This document shows positions 34,951 to 47,060 of a DNA stretch of 64,000 nt, piece by piece. This stretch comes from Limnephilus marmoratus. Taxonomy: Eukaryota > Arthropoda > Insecta > Trichoptera > Limnephilidae. Each line of letters starts with the position of its first letter. Position 1 is the stretch's first letter. Location of the stretch: the NCBI GenBank assembly GCA_917880885.1, contig OU862916.1, positions 50,752,831 through 50,816,830 on the forward strand. The letters run 5' to 3'. The notes under the pieces are model-generated. The model saw nothing but the letters and a program-made list of their open reading frames with translations, was not told the origin of the DNA and made no database searches. The translations under genes were made by a program, and so were the position numbers.

Positions 34951-36873
34951 TTTGAGACTTTTTTTTAATTTGGGTGGATTATTAAATAGTTATAGTTAAT
35001 TATTTTCGCCGCAAATAAAGTTGCTCGTGTGCACCTGGACTTGCAACCTATCGCCAAAGGGAAATACGTAACGAGAGCACCACTGAATGATTGCGAACGC
35101 GTTTACAATTTGTGCTTGTAACAGCGTAACTTTGCAGACGTTCATAAAAGGAACCAGATGTTTACTATTTTTTTTTAAATCTACTCAATAGATGACACGT
35201 GTGACAATTTTTAAAGTGGGCTCTAAAGATTAAAAAATTGTTCCACAAGAGATTTCGTCGACAAAGAGTATCCACAAACCTTCTAATATTATTTCATAAT
35301 ACGAGTACTATCATAGTATTCGATCCCATACAAATTTATATGAGAAACATTAGTTGTTAGGGTAGGTACCGAGTGTACTAAAAAAATAACCCCACGTGCA
35401 TAAATTAAAATATTTTATTGTTTTTTTTTGTTAGGTATAAATTTTATTTTGTTGTTGATGATAATGATGATGTGGAGAGTGTGGGTTTCTATTTTGATAA
35501 TAGGAATCATTAATAACATGTAAATCATGAACAAGAATAAAAAATTAAACGTGGAAAAGATGAAAAAAATAGAAAAGGGGAACATAATAAAATTGTGCCC
35601 CGAGCCAAAATTCGCTCCCGTTGTTTCGATTATATTACTTTTATTCTGAGTAAGGCCATGCATTAATAATCTGAAGAAAACGAAAACATTATTAGCATTT
35701 TTTTGCTTTAACTTTGTAAATAATTATCTGGGAATACCTCAGGGCCTTCGGGCTGTGCTTATCTTATCCGCAAGTTTTGTCGAAAAAAATTAACGGATGT
35801 TTTATGAAATTTCATAATTGCCGGTTTTTGTAAAGTCTTGATAAAAAAGATTCTAAAGCATATTACAAAATAAAATTCAATAAATCAAACATAATCAAAC
35901 TGAAGAAAGGTACAAAGAGAAAGGAATTATGGAGAACTATATGACTATTCTATTCTGTAAGTATGAAGTTAGGCATCCAATGTTTCTCCTCATATTAACA
36001 GTCTCTCAACAGGGTGATACTGAAACAATCTTCACATCTGTAACAAAACATAAATATATCTACTAAATCTACCTAATGTTGTGGATGGATGGCATGGATT
36101 TTTTTCACGGTGTGTCTTACACAAATTCGTGACATTCATCAATTCGTTTCTTGGTATTTAGCCTGGGTAGGTACTGCTACGACCCTCGGTTGAGGACGCA
36201 GAAAAATAATATTTAATAATTATAACTCCTTCGCAGCGAGCGGTGTTCAAGAAATTCTCTCCGGTTGTCGATGGATTACTGACGCAGATGTAGGTGATGT
36301 CTTGAGGTTATGTTGGAAGTAGTTCCGTGTAGGAATGATAACTTGGAGATTTAGATAGAATAACTTTATTTAAGATTTAAGTATAATCAAACTTATAATT
36401 TAGACAATGTCATTTAGCGAACAAGTGAACAAAAGTGCAACGTGTAGAGTGCACGTGGTTAGATGTAAAAATGAACATGGAGGAACGTTAAGTCCTCGCA
36501 TAAATAGTATTTTCGGTATTCCTGAATCTTGGGATACTTCATAGATACTAGACACAAAAAATATGTTATGCAGGAATTCAGTTTTGGGCTTAGTTAATCC
36601 TTCGATATTTGTTAATCGTTCAATTAAAAATAATGTATTTGTTGGAAACGCATGATTGCGTAAAAGGTTGACATTAATGCATGTGATTTATAGCAAAGGG
36701 CTGAAGAATATAACAGTATCTTTCGTGATGTTTATTGAAAATTTTGATGGACCTTCTTAAAACGGCCTTACAGGAATGTGTAACATTCACACATCACGAA
36801 CCATGATTTTTGTTAAATTTGAAATAATTGGAGAATTTAAAATTTTTAATTTAACTTACCTATATGTACTTTT
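34951..36873. other. Unassigned AT-rich region
   Basis: About 1.9 kb. A minus-strand frame at 35415-35663 is AT-biased and motif-free. A G/C-richer stretch near 36170-36340 was not identifiable. Confidence 0.4.
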
Positions 36874-37289
36874 TATTTATTTATTTGTTTGTTTGTTTGT
36901 TTACGCCTTGATGGCTTTTACATATAAAATAAATTGTACAGGAGCATTATAACAAGTATGCAGGATCATAAGTATATGGTACATAAAATGATAAACAGAG
37001 CTAGAAAGATATAAGTAGGCTTAACATAAGTAGGTATTAATATTCAAGTAATTGTTTACAAAGGAGTTCAACCAGCGGATTCGTATTTGGGCTCACGCTA
37101 CATTATGTTCAATAATTATTGTCACAATATCACACAAAATGTGATTCTAAATACACTTGAAGCATACCGGTATTGCAGTGGTGTAAAACATTTTTAACAA
37201 TTAATATAAAAGTAGGTAATTTTCTTGTAATTAATTATTTTTATTTTTTTAATTATAATTTTTTTTTGCTATCATAAATGTACGTATGT

Positions 37290-37600
37290 TTGTTATTATT
37301 ATGAAAAAGAGAAAAAGAAAAGAAAAGGTACACAGTAATTACATATGTAAATAAGTAAGTAGGTACTATGAATGTAGTTATCATGAATGTAGTTACAGAG
37401 CAGTGGGTATTAAGTTTGTTACTGTTAACAATGTGAAACATTTAAGGATTTTTACATTAGTTTGTTATTATCAGGAAAAAAATAAAATAAAAGGTACACA
37501 GCAATTACATATATGTATAAAGAGGTAAGTAGTTACAGAGCAATGGGTATTAAATTTGTTACTTTTAACAATCTGGTACATTTAAGGATTTTTGCATCTG
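37290..37600. repeat. Tandem duplication at the LINE 3' end (~155 bp x 2)
   Basis: Two adjacent units share AAGGTACACAGYAATTACAT, GTTACAGAGCARTGGGTATT and ACATTTAAGGATTTTT. The right-hand unit includes the last codons and stop of the LINE; the left-hand unit is a diverged copy. Confidence 0.85.
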
Positions 37601-39095
37601 CATACATATACGCTTTTTGAAGGAAGCGATGTTTTTATAAAAAAATATATCGACAGAGCAAGTTTCATTCCCCACACGATGCAATCTCTGAAGACAAGAG
37701 TTGAACATAAAATTAGTGCGAGAAGCAACTGCGTTAAATGGAGCATGGAGTCTGGTGTTGTAATTGTTAGGTACTTGATAATTTATCATGTTCACAAGTT
37801 CAGGGCTATCCAAATATCCGTTGATAATTTTAAATAATAATAAAACATGACAGATTTTTCTTCGCTGTGACAATTCGGGTAATTTAAGCAATTGCATTAA
37901 ATAATTATAATTTAAATTTTCTATTGGAATTTTTAATTTGTAATTTATATGCCTTAAAAATTTATGTTGTACTCTTTCAATTTTGTGTGAATGCACATTG
38001 TATAATGGCGACCAGAGAGAGGAATTATACTCAAGAATACTTCTGACTAGCGTTATGTATAGAGTTTTGAGTGTATTAGTATGCATTAGATCTTTGGACG
38101 ATCTTAACACAAAACCGAGACATTTAAGTGCTTTATTCGTGATTGCATCAATGTGGGGGACAAATGTCATCTTGTTATCAAAAACGACACCCAGATCCTT
38201 TATTAATGTTACTGTAGAAAGATTCACATTGTTAATGTGATATTGAAAGAGTATTGGATTTTTATTTCGAGAAAAACTTATAGATTGACATTTGTTAATG
38301 TTTAAAAATAAATCATTTATGTGACACCAATTATATAATCGATCCAAGTTGTTTTGCAATACAAGACAGTCCATTAAATTTCTTATAATAGTGTATATTT
38401 TCAAGTCATCGGCAAATAATAGGAAATGGATACCTTCAAATATTGAAACAATGTCATTAATAAATAGCAAAAAAAGAATAGGACCTAGATGAGAACCTTG
38501 GGGCACCCCACTTGAAGCTTCAATTTCGTTTGACATATGGTTAGATAGTTTAACGTATAGTTTTCTAGATGTTAAATAGGTCTCAAACCATTTTAGTAGA
38601 TTTCCTTTTATCCCATATACTTTAAGTTTGTTTAATAAGATTTTTTGGGAAACTTTGTCGAATGCTTTGCTGAAATCTGTGTAAACTGCATCCTTTTGCA
38701 ATTTTGATTTTAGATTGTCTGAAATATATTTTTCGTATATAATTAAGTTTGTAAGTGTAGATCTTCCGGATATAAATCCATGTTGGTGGGGGGAAATGAT
38801 TTTACGAGCCTGTAATATAAATTTTGATAGAACTACGGATTCAAACAATTTAGGTACAGCTGATTGTATGCAAATAGGCCTGTAGTTAGAAGCATCCGTT
38901 TTATCACCCTTTTTATAGATGGGACTAAGGAAACTGATCTTCCATTTTTGAGGGAAAAGGCCTGATGCTAATGATATATTGAATATATTGGTTAAATGAC
39001 CTTTTAAGCTAGATACACAGTTTTTTAAATAAATTGCTGGTATGGTGTCTGGGCCAGCGGATTTTTGACTATTTATAGAACCAATAATAATTATT
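37565..39095 (-). pseudogene. CR1-like LINE reverse transcriptase (partial, open)
   Basis: On the minus strand the frame is open through about 510 codons with no stop. SAGPDTIPAIYL, FPQKWKISFLSPIYKKGD and NYRPI lead into the region beginning with an internal Met at 38848. Then come VYTDFSKAFDKVSQK (first catalytic Asp), GVPQGSHLGPILFLLFINDI, the catalytic FADDLKIY (about 38410-38440), LIKDLGVVFDNKMTF, and a C-terminal LVRSILEYNSSLWSP block. Endonuclease and ORF1 are missing by 5' truncation. The clean frame implies a recent insertion. Stop at 37565-37567. Confidence 0.9.
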
Positions 39096-40570
39096 AAGGT
39101 GCACTATGTAGATAAATCCATTTTCTATTAATGTAAAAGAGCTCAAAATCTCAGTCAATTATTAAAGACTATGGCAGCCCTATTGTAGAGAAAATTTTGA
39201 AGCTAAAAGAAATGGTGAGGGATAGAGAAGATTTGGAGAATAATGGATGGGAAGCAGGTAACTCATAATAAACACTTACTTATAAATGCAAAACCAGACA
39301 AAACTGCAATTTAACTATTTGTATCAGCTTTCGGATAAAAATTGACGTTTGTTGGAGACAGCATGTCTCTTAGCAACAATACAAGCAATTTAGTTTGTAG
39401 CATTTTTTCTCTCAAATAAAATGATACCAAACTGTGGCCCTAAAAAAACTCATCAATGATTAGTGCCCAGACTCCAACTCGACTGCGACTGAGCGAACGA
39501 CACTACTTAGCAAAATTAATTCCTGCGCCTATTTTGAAACAGTGGCAGCTGCGATTTGCTCACAAAGGGATTTGAAAGGGTTTCGGATTGTGGCGGGACC
39601 TACTAGGAGGAGAGGGAGGGGGGAGGGATCAACGTAACGTTATTAATTGTAATTTTTTTTCATTTGCCACTTAAACCCTTTGTGGATGTCCAACCGCCCG
39701 TCTGCTAATTCGCACTAGAGTCGGGAGTCGTTTGACAGATGTCATCTTTTGTTCGACTGCACCCGCCTAGCTGGTTGTTTTTGCAGCACACGCTTGTTGA
39801 CACGCAAGATACGCTGGTGGTGATATTAATGTATAGCAGCTGTTTAGGTGTACCGTTAACCTGTTAGGTTAAATATTATCGTTAGGCTGTGTAAATGTCA
39901 CGAGATGCTTATTAAGAATACATTGTGGACATAATGGCTCCCATAAAATATTTTGTGATTAAGATAGTTGAGTTGTTGCTGATGTAATGGATGATTGAGC
40001 TGTAAGCGAGGCTCTCAATCTACAACGGAGTTTTGATACCAACCCTGTGATATAGTGAGCTGGCAAAGGAAGATAAGTAAAATAGTAGGGAGAACTAAGA
40101 AACCAAATAAGAACAAATATTATTACCAAAAATATTTCTACAAGCCATTAGGACAATATCGTGTATTGTACAAAATCTTTCATTGGACCGAATTCCCTTT
40201 TAAATTTAGCATTGGATTGATTAGATGCTCATTCAAAAGAATTTACCAAAATATTGTCACGTCAATTTACATTAGTCATTTGTCATACTGTATGGAAATA
40301 TCTTGAATATATTTAGAATACGCATAAGCCTGATGGTGATGCCTTACATTCATATTATTTACTGAAAATATTCTTGTTTTTTTGGGGCCATCGTATTTGA
40401 ATACAATTATAATTATAATACAATATTTTAAGTAAATCTATAGAGTAAAATGCAATTGGATTGAGAGCAGAGGCGGCTGGTGGGAATGCTATCCTTATTA
40501 TACCGGTATTTCAATGAAAGATGTTCCGAGGAACTAGCGTCGTTGATCCCCTCGGCACCGGTGCATGGTC
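39096..40570. other. Unassigned region
   Basis: About 1.5 kb, with a G/C-richer part near 39460-39800. No domain in the small frames. Confidence 0.4.
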
Positions 40571-40803
40571 GGAAAATACGCTAAAAGCGCCCCAAACATA
40601 CTCGAACGTACACGGTAAACAATTGTTACTTGAGAACGGGTCGGTTCTTCGACTCGTTCTTGCGTTAAACAGCTTGGCTGTGGAACGATTTGCCGGTGTG
40701 TGTTGTCTGTGTTTCCTCCTTCCTACAACCGGGTCTCTTCAAGACCAATGTTCATTCCTTCCTCTCCTCAATAAGACCCTACACACAGCATCTCAGATGA
40801 CAT
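40571..40803 (+). pseudogene. LINE ORF2 C-terminal remnant
   Basis: In one frame with a single internal stop: TGRFFDSFLR, stop, TAWLWNDLP near 40670, then FLQPGLFKTNVHSFLSS. The pattern [RTGRF.dSF] - [LWNDLP] - [FK.nVH.fL] is the usual C-terminal block of several LINE clades (CR1, R1, RTE-related). The upstream RT is absent. The end (40733-40803) resembles the 3' part of SINE-B, and the MITE D copy abuts it. Confidence 0.65.
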
Positions 40804-41053
40804 AGCGTCGCCTTAGTTCTTAATTGTCCAAACGACCATTTTAGTTTTTGTTCAATCTCCACTTTAAAATTAAAAATAAAATATAACAAAATAACAGTTA
40901 ATCACTTAACTAAGAATTATTTAAACTAATGAGACCTTTATCTTTACGGAAACTGCTTTTTCTTAAACACCTGTAATAATGTTTCGTTGAAATAATGAAA
41001 GAAAACCTTCTCCTCCTGTAAATTGTTCTGATGGTCGTTTAGACAATTAAGAA
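40804..41053. mobile_element. MITE D copy 2 (~250 bp)
   Basis: Left terminus CGTCGCCTTAGTTCTTAATT followed by GTCCAAACGACCAT. Right terminus ATGGTCGTTTAGACAATTAA then GAAC. The inverted repeats match over about 28 bp. The inner part (GAAAGAAAACCTTCTCCTCC) is shared with the 19.8-kb copy. Confidence 0.75.
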
Positions 41054-42150
41054 CTAAAACTGTATAAAAAGATTTGGATTTAAAAATAATAATAAAAATT
41101 CTAAAATATGTACGAGAACTGTATTCAATTAACTACAACAAAAATTGTCCTACAAGAGAAGATATGATCAGAGCGAAAGAAATTAAAATCACTGTTAAAT
41201 CCAAGTTTCTCGTTCTCGTATAACATTGTCTCCATTCAAAAATTCAACCCCGCGTTTTAATTCCGCACAAATAAATTCATGGCTACAATCTTTTGACTTG
41301 AGTACCTAATAATCGCATTCGTTGTTGTATTTCAACCCTTTCGGGCACGTGCCCGCTTTTTGTTCTTCCATTGTTAACCCTTCTACAATTAATCGAGATT
41401 TCGGGATTAACCCCATCACCGGCTGCCATTAGTGTAGCAGATTGAATGCAAAGGGTTGGAATTCATGGAGATGCATAATTATGATGTCATTGTTTAGAGT
41501 TTTGTAAGCAGCCGTTGCAGGGGTTGATTATGTGACTGATTTAAATAGTACCTACCTATGATGTCACAGGGGCGAAATAAATTGTACATCTCTAACCACT
41601 GCAGTTTCTGGAAGAGACACTTGTTTTTATGTGGTTCCTTACAAAGTCTTCCCTGTACAGAAGGTACATATATTGGCACTAACGTGGTGATGTTTTGAGG
41701 TGACTTAAGAATGGGGTTGTACCGATTGTAGGAAGGGATGTGTTCATACGGGTATTGAAGAGGTCCAGAGTAAATTGAACAGCTCGTCATATCTGCGAAG
41801 TTGTCGGAGAAATTACTAGTTTTCTTGCGGCCTACATCAATTATTAAATAACATAATATTTATGTTTTTTAATGAACTTTTTATATACAAATTACCAAAA
41901 AATTATTTTTTCATTTTTTGAAACTTTGTTACAAAATCCAACAATAGGGATCCAAGGAGATATTTTTTTAAGGTTCTTGGAAATTAGATTTTGAATAATT
42001 ATAACTTTCCAGGGGAATTGAAACTGGGTTTGTTTTCAATTATTTTTCGTCCCTGAAAATTGTGGAATCAACGGTGGGTATTTTTGGGCATAGGAATCAC
42101 CCAGCATCTTAAATCATTCTCGTAAACAATAAAACAACCTATAATATAAC
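41054..42150. other. Unassigned region with CACGTG palindrome
   Basis: About 1.1 kb. A perfect 14-bp palindrome CGGGCACGTGCCCG lies at 41342-41355, inside a ~130-bp stretch bounded by the inverted motif TCAACCCTTT / AAAGGGTTGG (41332 and 41452). The minus-strand frame at 41494-41790 has no motif. Confidence 0.4.
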
Positions 42151-42195
42151 ACGCGTTAACCAATGTCGCTATTGCCACCTTCGGTCAAACCATCG
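42151..42195 (-). repeat. SINE-C head fragment, inverted
   Basis: The reverse complement reads GACCGAAGGTGGCAATAGCG then ACATTGGTTAACGCG, which matches the first ~45 bases of the two SINE-C copies downstream. Confidence 0.7.
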
Positions 42196-42209
42196 TCTTT
42201 GGCAATCTC

Positions 42210-42290
42210 AAATTTTAGTATTTCAAATTTTAGAATTAACAATATTATCTCAAGTATTTCAAATTTTAGAATTAACAATATTATCTTCAA
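42210..42290. repeat. Direct duplication, ~35 bp x 2
   Basis: Two adjacent copies of CAAATTTTAGAATTAACAAT plus ATTATCT, in the gap between SINE-C pieces. Confidence 0.85.
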
Positions 42291-42305
42291 CTAATTCACA
42301 AATAT

Positions 42306-42540
42306 GACGGTTTATCAGAAGGTGGCAATTGTGAAATTGGTTAACGCGCACGTCCCGGTTAGACGGGACGTCTGGGTTCAAGTCGAATTGTGATCATTGT
42401 GGTTTTCTATTTTTCTGTGTCTTGTTCTCTTTCATTTTTTCGTTTAGATTATTATTGTTATCTTGTTCTTCAATGATATATTATATTGATGGGAATAACC
42501 CTCAAAAGTCATGAAAAGAGAGTTTTAAAAAAAAAAAAAA
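42306..42540 (+). mobile_element. SINE-C copy 1 (tRNA-like head, A-tail)
   Basis: The head GAAGGTGGCAATTGTGAAAT, GGTTAACGCGC (A-box region) and TCTGGGTTCAAGTC (B box) are followed by a T-rich body with CTGTGTCTTGTTCTCTTTCA and CTTCAATGATATATTA, then a 14-A tail (42527-42540). Length about 235 bp. Confidence 0.8.
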
Positions 42541-42865
42541 TATTCATTTAGACTTCAATAGTTACGTACGAATAAATTCGGATATATTTATCCGAGACAC
42601 TATCCAGGTTACAAACCAATTCTAAGAATTATTGTTACCAATTAAGAGGTTAGTTGTCCATAATATAGAAAAAAAAATAGTTGAAGATTTGAAAAAAATT
42701 GAAATATGAGATTGACAAATTTGACGGATTGACAGAAGGTGGCAATAGCGAAATTGGTTAATGCGCACGTCCCGGTTAGACGAGAGGTTCTGGGTTCGTG
42801 TCCCAGATGTGATCATTATCTTTTTCCATTTTTCTGTGTCTGGTTCTCTTTCATATCATTCTCTT

Positions 42866-44130
42866 TCATCGGACCAATCCTTTTCACCATATATGTTAAT
42901 GACATTTTTTTTCAACCACTACATGGCCAAATTACTTCATATGCCGATGATACGGTATTAATAATTAGCGATAAAACTTGGGAAAAAGTAACATTTAAAG
43001 CCACCGAAGACATAATATTTTAAAGAATTTCTTCGACGTAAATTTACTATCACTAAATGGTGATAAAACATTTGTAATTCCATTTGCAATACACAAAAAT
43101 GATACCCCTAAAAATATTGACATCATCATCCATGATAATTCCAAAACACATAGTAAAAATTATTGTATCCAAAACTGCACAATATTAAAAACAACAAACA
43201 CAATCAAATATTTAGGAGTCATTATCGATAAAAATTTGAAATGGAAGGAACAAATTTGTCAAGTGGTAAAAAAAATTAGAAAATTGATTTATATATTTTT
43301 AAGAATCAGAAATTTTTTATCTGTAAAAAACTTATATCTAATATATTACGCTTTGGTTCAATCAACTTTACAATATGCTATCATTAGCTGGGGATCCGCA
43401 TACAAAACTAATCTTTCCCCAATTGAAGTTGTGCAGAGGCTAATAATTAAAATCATATTGAAAAAACCTTCTGACTACCCAACGGATCAATTATTTAAGG
43501 AATTCCAAGTACCATCTTTCAAAGATCTATACAATAGAAATGCATTGATTCAAACTATAAAAGAAAAAGAAAAATATCAATTTATAACTGAAAACCGTAC
43601 TAGACATAAATATATTTTCTCATGCCCAAAATTAAACACTTCCTTTGCACAAAATTATTATACTTATCAAGGAAGACTTATTTTCAACCGATTACCGGAT
43701 AAAATTAGAAAAATTAATGATAAAATCCAATTAATAAACACTGTTAAAAAATATTTTAAAGATAATATTAAAAAAAAAACTAAAACAAAAGTTTCCGACT
43801 AATCTAATCTCAAGAACAACTACTTATAACTCAGTTTCCAAGTGATACTCTGTTCTTCAAATAAGTTAAATTTTGTATTGTTTTTAGCAACTAATTACAT
43901 ATCACAGAACTTACAACTTATTGTTTTTTACATTCACATTGTAATTTAAGAACTTAAATATAGCATTAAAAATGTACACTACTCTTCCAGACACAAGCTA
44001 ATGCTTCCATGGAAGAGTGGTATTAACGTATTTTAAAATGAACATGTACGCAAATTACTACATTATCTAAATGTATATTGTATTTTATATGCTAAAATAA
44101 ATAAAAAAAAAAATATATATATATATATTT
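42866..44130 (+). mobile_element. Jockey C: 5'-truncated copy nested in SINE-C
   Basis: Similarity to Jockey A ORF2 begins abruptly at 42866 (TCATCGGACCAATCCTTTTC, compare 2600 in Jockey A). The coding remnant ends at 43801, a 3' UTR follows, and the A-rich tail is at 44094-44113. The 3' UTR has a 9-bp perfect stem, ACTCTTCCA 43981-43989 / TGGAAGAGT 44010-44018. Confidence 0.88.
42870..43801 (+). pseudogene. Jockey C ORF2 remnant (RT palm to C-terminus)
   Basis: Starts in the GPILFTIYVNDI motif and keeps the catalytic YADDTVLI (about 42937-42960). A stop/frameshift near 43021 follows, then NTIKYLGVIIDKNLKWKEQ, LQYAIISWGSAYK and the Jockey C-terminal block NYYTYQGRLIFNRLPDKI. Only the last ~300 residues of ORF2 are present, so it is a dead 5'-truncated copy. 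Confidence 0.88.
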
Positions 44131-44213
44131 TTTATAATTATTAGTGTTTATCTTCTTCTTCAATGATATATTACATGGGTGGGAAAAACCTTCAAAAGTT
44201 ATAAAAAGAGAGT

Positions 44214-45120
44214 TGTTCTTATGAAAAAATTTGATTAAAAAACCATTCAGCAATGAGGACTTATAGTTTTTTCTTCTGTAATTTGTTGTTTATTTTGTCA
44301 ATGCTCTTCATCTATATGTAATCTCCTTTCATTGTGATCTCTCTTTTTTTCTTTTCTGTTCGTGTTATTGTTATATTGTTAATTGGACTATTTATCCGTA
44401 AATAAATAGATAAACCACAATAACTCATTTTCTCCCCTTCCGTTTGTATTTTAGCTAATAATTTTATGTACCTCCTACAACTTATAACTAGATCCAATTA
44501 AGAAATAGGTACAAATGAAAAATTCTACTTTTATCGGTACCGGATTAGGAGCATAACTCCAAGCGAGTTGTTTTACAATCGAATTGTCAAATTCTATCTC
44601 TAATCTAAATAATCTTCTCGATAAAAATGTAAGACATTCCAAAAACACAATAAAAATTCTAGATGTTGACATTCAAATTAAGAAATGTACACATTTAAAT
44701 TTAGAAACGACAAACACAGAAATGAATACATTCATAAATTCCACATCCGAGTGTTCATCATAAGTTAAAGTTAAACAAGACCATTGGGATGATCTTTAAA
44801 CTTGACAACAGAGATTCGAATTAAAATAAACGACTTCCCGGTGGAGATAACGTCTCGAATAAATAACCTGAACACCTCCAGATCGTCCGTTAATTTATTC
44901 ATCTCACCATAATTCTAATTCGATTACGATAGAAAAAATACACTCGATCGTTCGATAAGGCGATCCGTAAACTATGTTTAGAATTTAGTATCTGAAACAT
45001 TGGTTTATAATAGACTAGATGAGCCATTCTTTCTTAGGTGATAGCTTAAGTTATGGAATAATTTTCCAGTACGTTTAGGTACTAGGTAAAAGAAAGTAAA
45101 TATTCGCATCCGCAGCTAAA
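44214..45120. other. Unassigned AT-rich region
   Basis: About 900 bases, no supported feature. Confidence 0.4.
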
Positions 45121-45272
45121 ACCTAGAAAAACCTCACCCCATGAACCGGGGCACCCCTGCTAAATCACCAAAACGTAGCGGACCACTTGGGGTGACCTAT
45201 GGCAGAGATATTGGTTATCCAATGAAGGTTCTCGGGGTGGCGGTACCCATTCCCGCCTCCCAAATTGTATTT
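45121..45272 (-). repeat. SINE-B copy 4 (5' end only)
   Basis: Minus-strand match to the first ~150 bases of the family: CTCACCCCATGAACCGGGGC, GGACCACTTGGGGTGACC, and the GGCGGTACCCATTCCCGCC terminus. The C/T tract and 3' hairpin are absent. Confidence 0.8.
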
Positions 45273-46909
45273 ACAATCATATGTGATACTTTCTAAATGC
45301 TTGCGAAGTTTGCGAACGTGAGACAAGTAAGAAAGAAATTATTACGAATTCACAGTGAAATTAAAGATGAATACCTAATTAGTTTTTCGAAGAAAACTTC
45401 AAAGCTTTTACTGAAATTTTTTTTTGAAATTCTAATTTAGACATTTCCCACGAGATTTTTGATGTACTTTAAACGAGTCGTGTTTTATTAAACATTTTTA
45501 CAATTTTCGCTTAAATATTATCGTTTTTAATATTAGCGCGGTTTATTCGACATTAACACCCTCTAACATTCGTATTTACATATCTCTCATTTTTCTTCTT
45601 TTTGATTGGGTACTATCATAGGGCTTTAATAAAAGGAATTGCAATCTTTACAACCGACCTGATCTTTTGTTTGAGTATCGCTATCTTTGTTCTTAAGTAT
45701 ATATTTCTTCAAGTTGTTATTCCTATAAAATACCAGTTGAATCAAATCCTCGTAGATGTGAACTTGGAGGTTTTGGTTGAGTAGTACCTACCAAGAATGT
45801 TTTACTTGTAATTTTTGAGGCATCGATACCATCAAATAGAATTCTACGCTTTTAATTTAATCTTTAGACCTAGGGTAGACAGACACACAGTTTGAATATG
45901 TATGAACAATTCTTTAAAAATAAAACTTCGAACAATTCTGTAACATTTTTGCTATTGACAATCACCACTTAACCAAAAATAATCAAGATGTATTCATAAA
46001 TATTGATTACAAAATATTAAAATGATTTTGGAGTCGGTATTTTGAGTGCTAACAAAATGATCAGGCACAATTAGTTTTTAAGATATGTAATTTTTGCAGG
46101 TATGTATTTTTTGTTAATTTATATAAACAGTTCATTAATTTAACTCCTCATGGCCACTTTACTTTGTCGAGTGCAATATTAGAGCAATTTCGTGCGATTT
46201 AAAAAGACATATTGTCGTACTAACCACGAAGTCCATTCTAACATAATCGATGTCAATGCAATTGAAGAGACTATGGTATGAATTTGTATATTGGTATACA
46301 CCTTTTGTTTTCGATTAATCGATTGCCGAGTTAAGAACAACTGCTTCATAATCATGACAACACTAGTTTCCATTGGGATTGCCCGCTCCGCCATTTTTAC
46401 ACTAGTTAATTATTACTGAGATTATTCATTTTTTTTAAGTACGATTCTTCGGTTATATCATATTGAGATCTTGTTAGTAATGTGTTAGCAATAAATTAAA
46501 GATTATTCATACTGAACCCGTTCTCTTAGTTGATCGTAAAATTAATTATTATCAGGCAAGAGTAGAAAATACTAAAAGAGATTTTCTCAAGGACTTCCGT
46601 TGAGGTTAAAATAATCCGAAGATATATTGGACATTGGACAATATGGGTAGTATCATTTTTAGTTAAATTAACAAATTATTAATAAACAATTAATGTAGAT
46701 CAATTATAAATTATTAAGGATGTACGATTTACTTATTATTGCTTAAGATACCTTAGACAGAATCAGCCGCCGCCGGGTTGTAATGTACGATCTTTTAAAA
46801 AACTTTTTTAACAAATTTCAAAATCACGAGGATTTGCAATGACGGCTATTTTTACAGAAAAATCATGAAATTCTAACTATCTAGGTATTACGCATAGTAT
46901 TTTTATTAA
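45273..46909. other. Unassigned AT-rich region
   Basis: About 1.6 kb. Small frames near 45602 and 46179 lack motifs. Confidence 0.4.
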
Positions 46910-47060
46910 ACACCAGCGAATATTCGGCATGCGTTGCAATCCCACTCAGAGAAAGAAATTGTTCCTAATTTTGTCTTTCCCATGCGTCCCCGTTACCTCC
47001 CCCCACCCGCGTTCCTCCTCCCGCTTCTTCCTTCTCCTCCCCTCCTCACGGACTATCTCC
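46910..47060 (+). repeat. Repeat F copy 2 with C/T tract
   Basis: CGGCATGCGTTGCAATCCCA, then TCTTTCCCATGCGTCCCCGT and a C/T-rich tract, parallel to the 10.4-kb copy. Confidence 0.6.

Larger units (their letters stand above)
36874..39095 (-). mobile_element. CR1-like LINE, 5'-truncated
   Basis: A minus-strand LINE. Similarity starts within the RT fingers (SAGPDTIPAIYL near 39060), coding ends at 37565, and a ~690-base 3' UTR ends in an (AAAC)n/(AAAT)n tail at 36876-36902. The 3' UTR contains a tandem duplication (37290-37600). The motifs suggest the broad CR1/Jockey group (Daphne- or Kiri-like); exact clade is uncertain. Confidence 0.83.
42723..44213 (+). mobile_element. SINE-C copy 2, split by Jockey C
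   Basis: The left part 42723-42865 carries the tRNA-like head (B box GGGTTCGTGTCCC) and the CTGTGTCTGGTTCTCTTTCA body. The right part, about 44137-44213, resumes with CTTCAATGATATATTACATG and AAAAAGAGAGTTG, both collinear with copy 1. Jockey C fills the gap. Confidence 0.8.
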
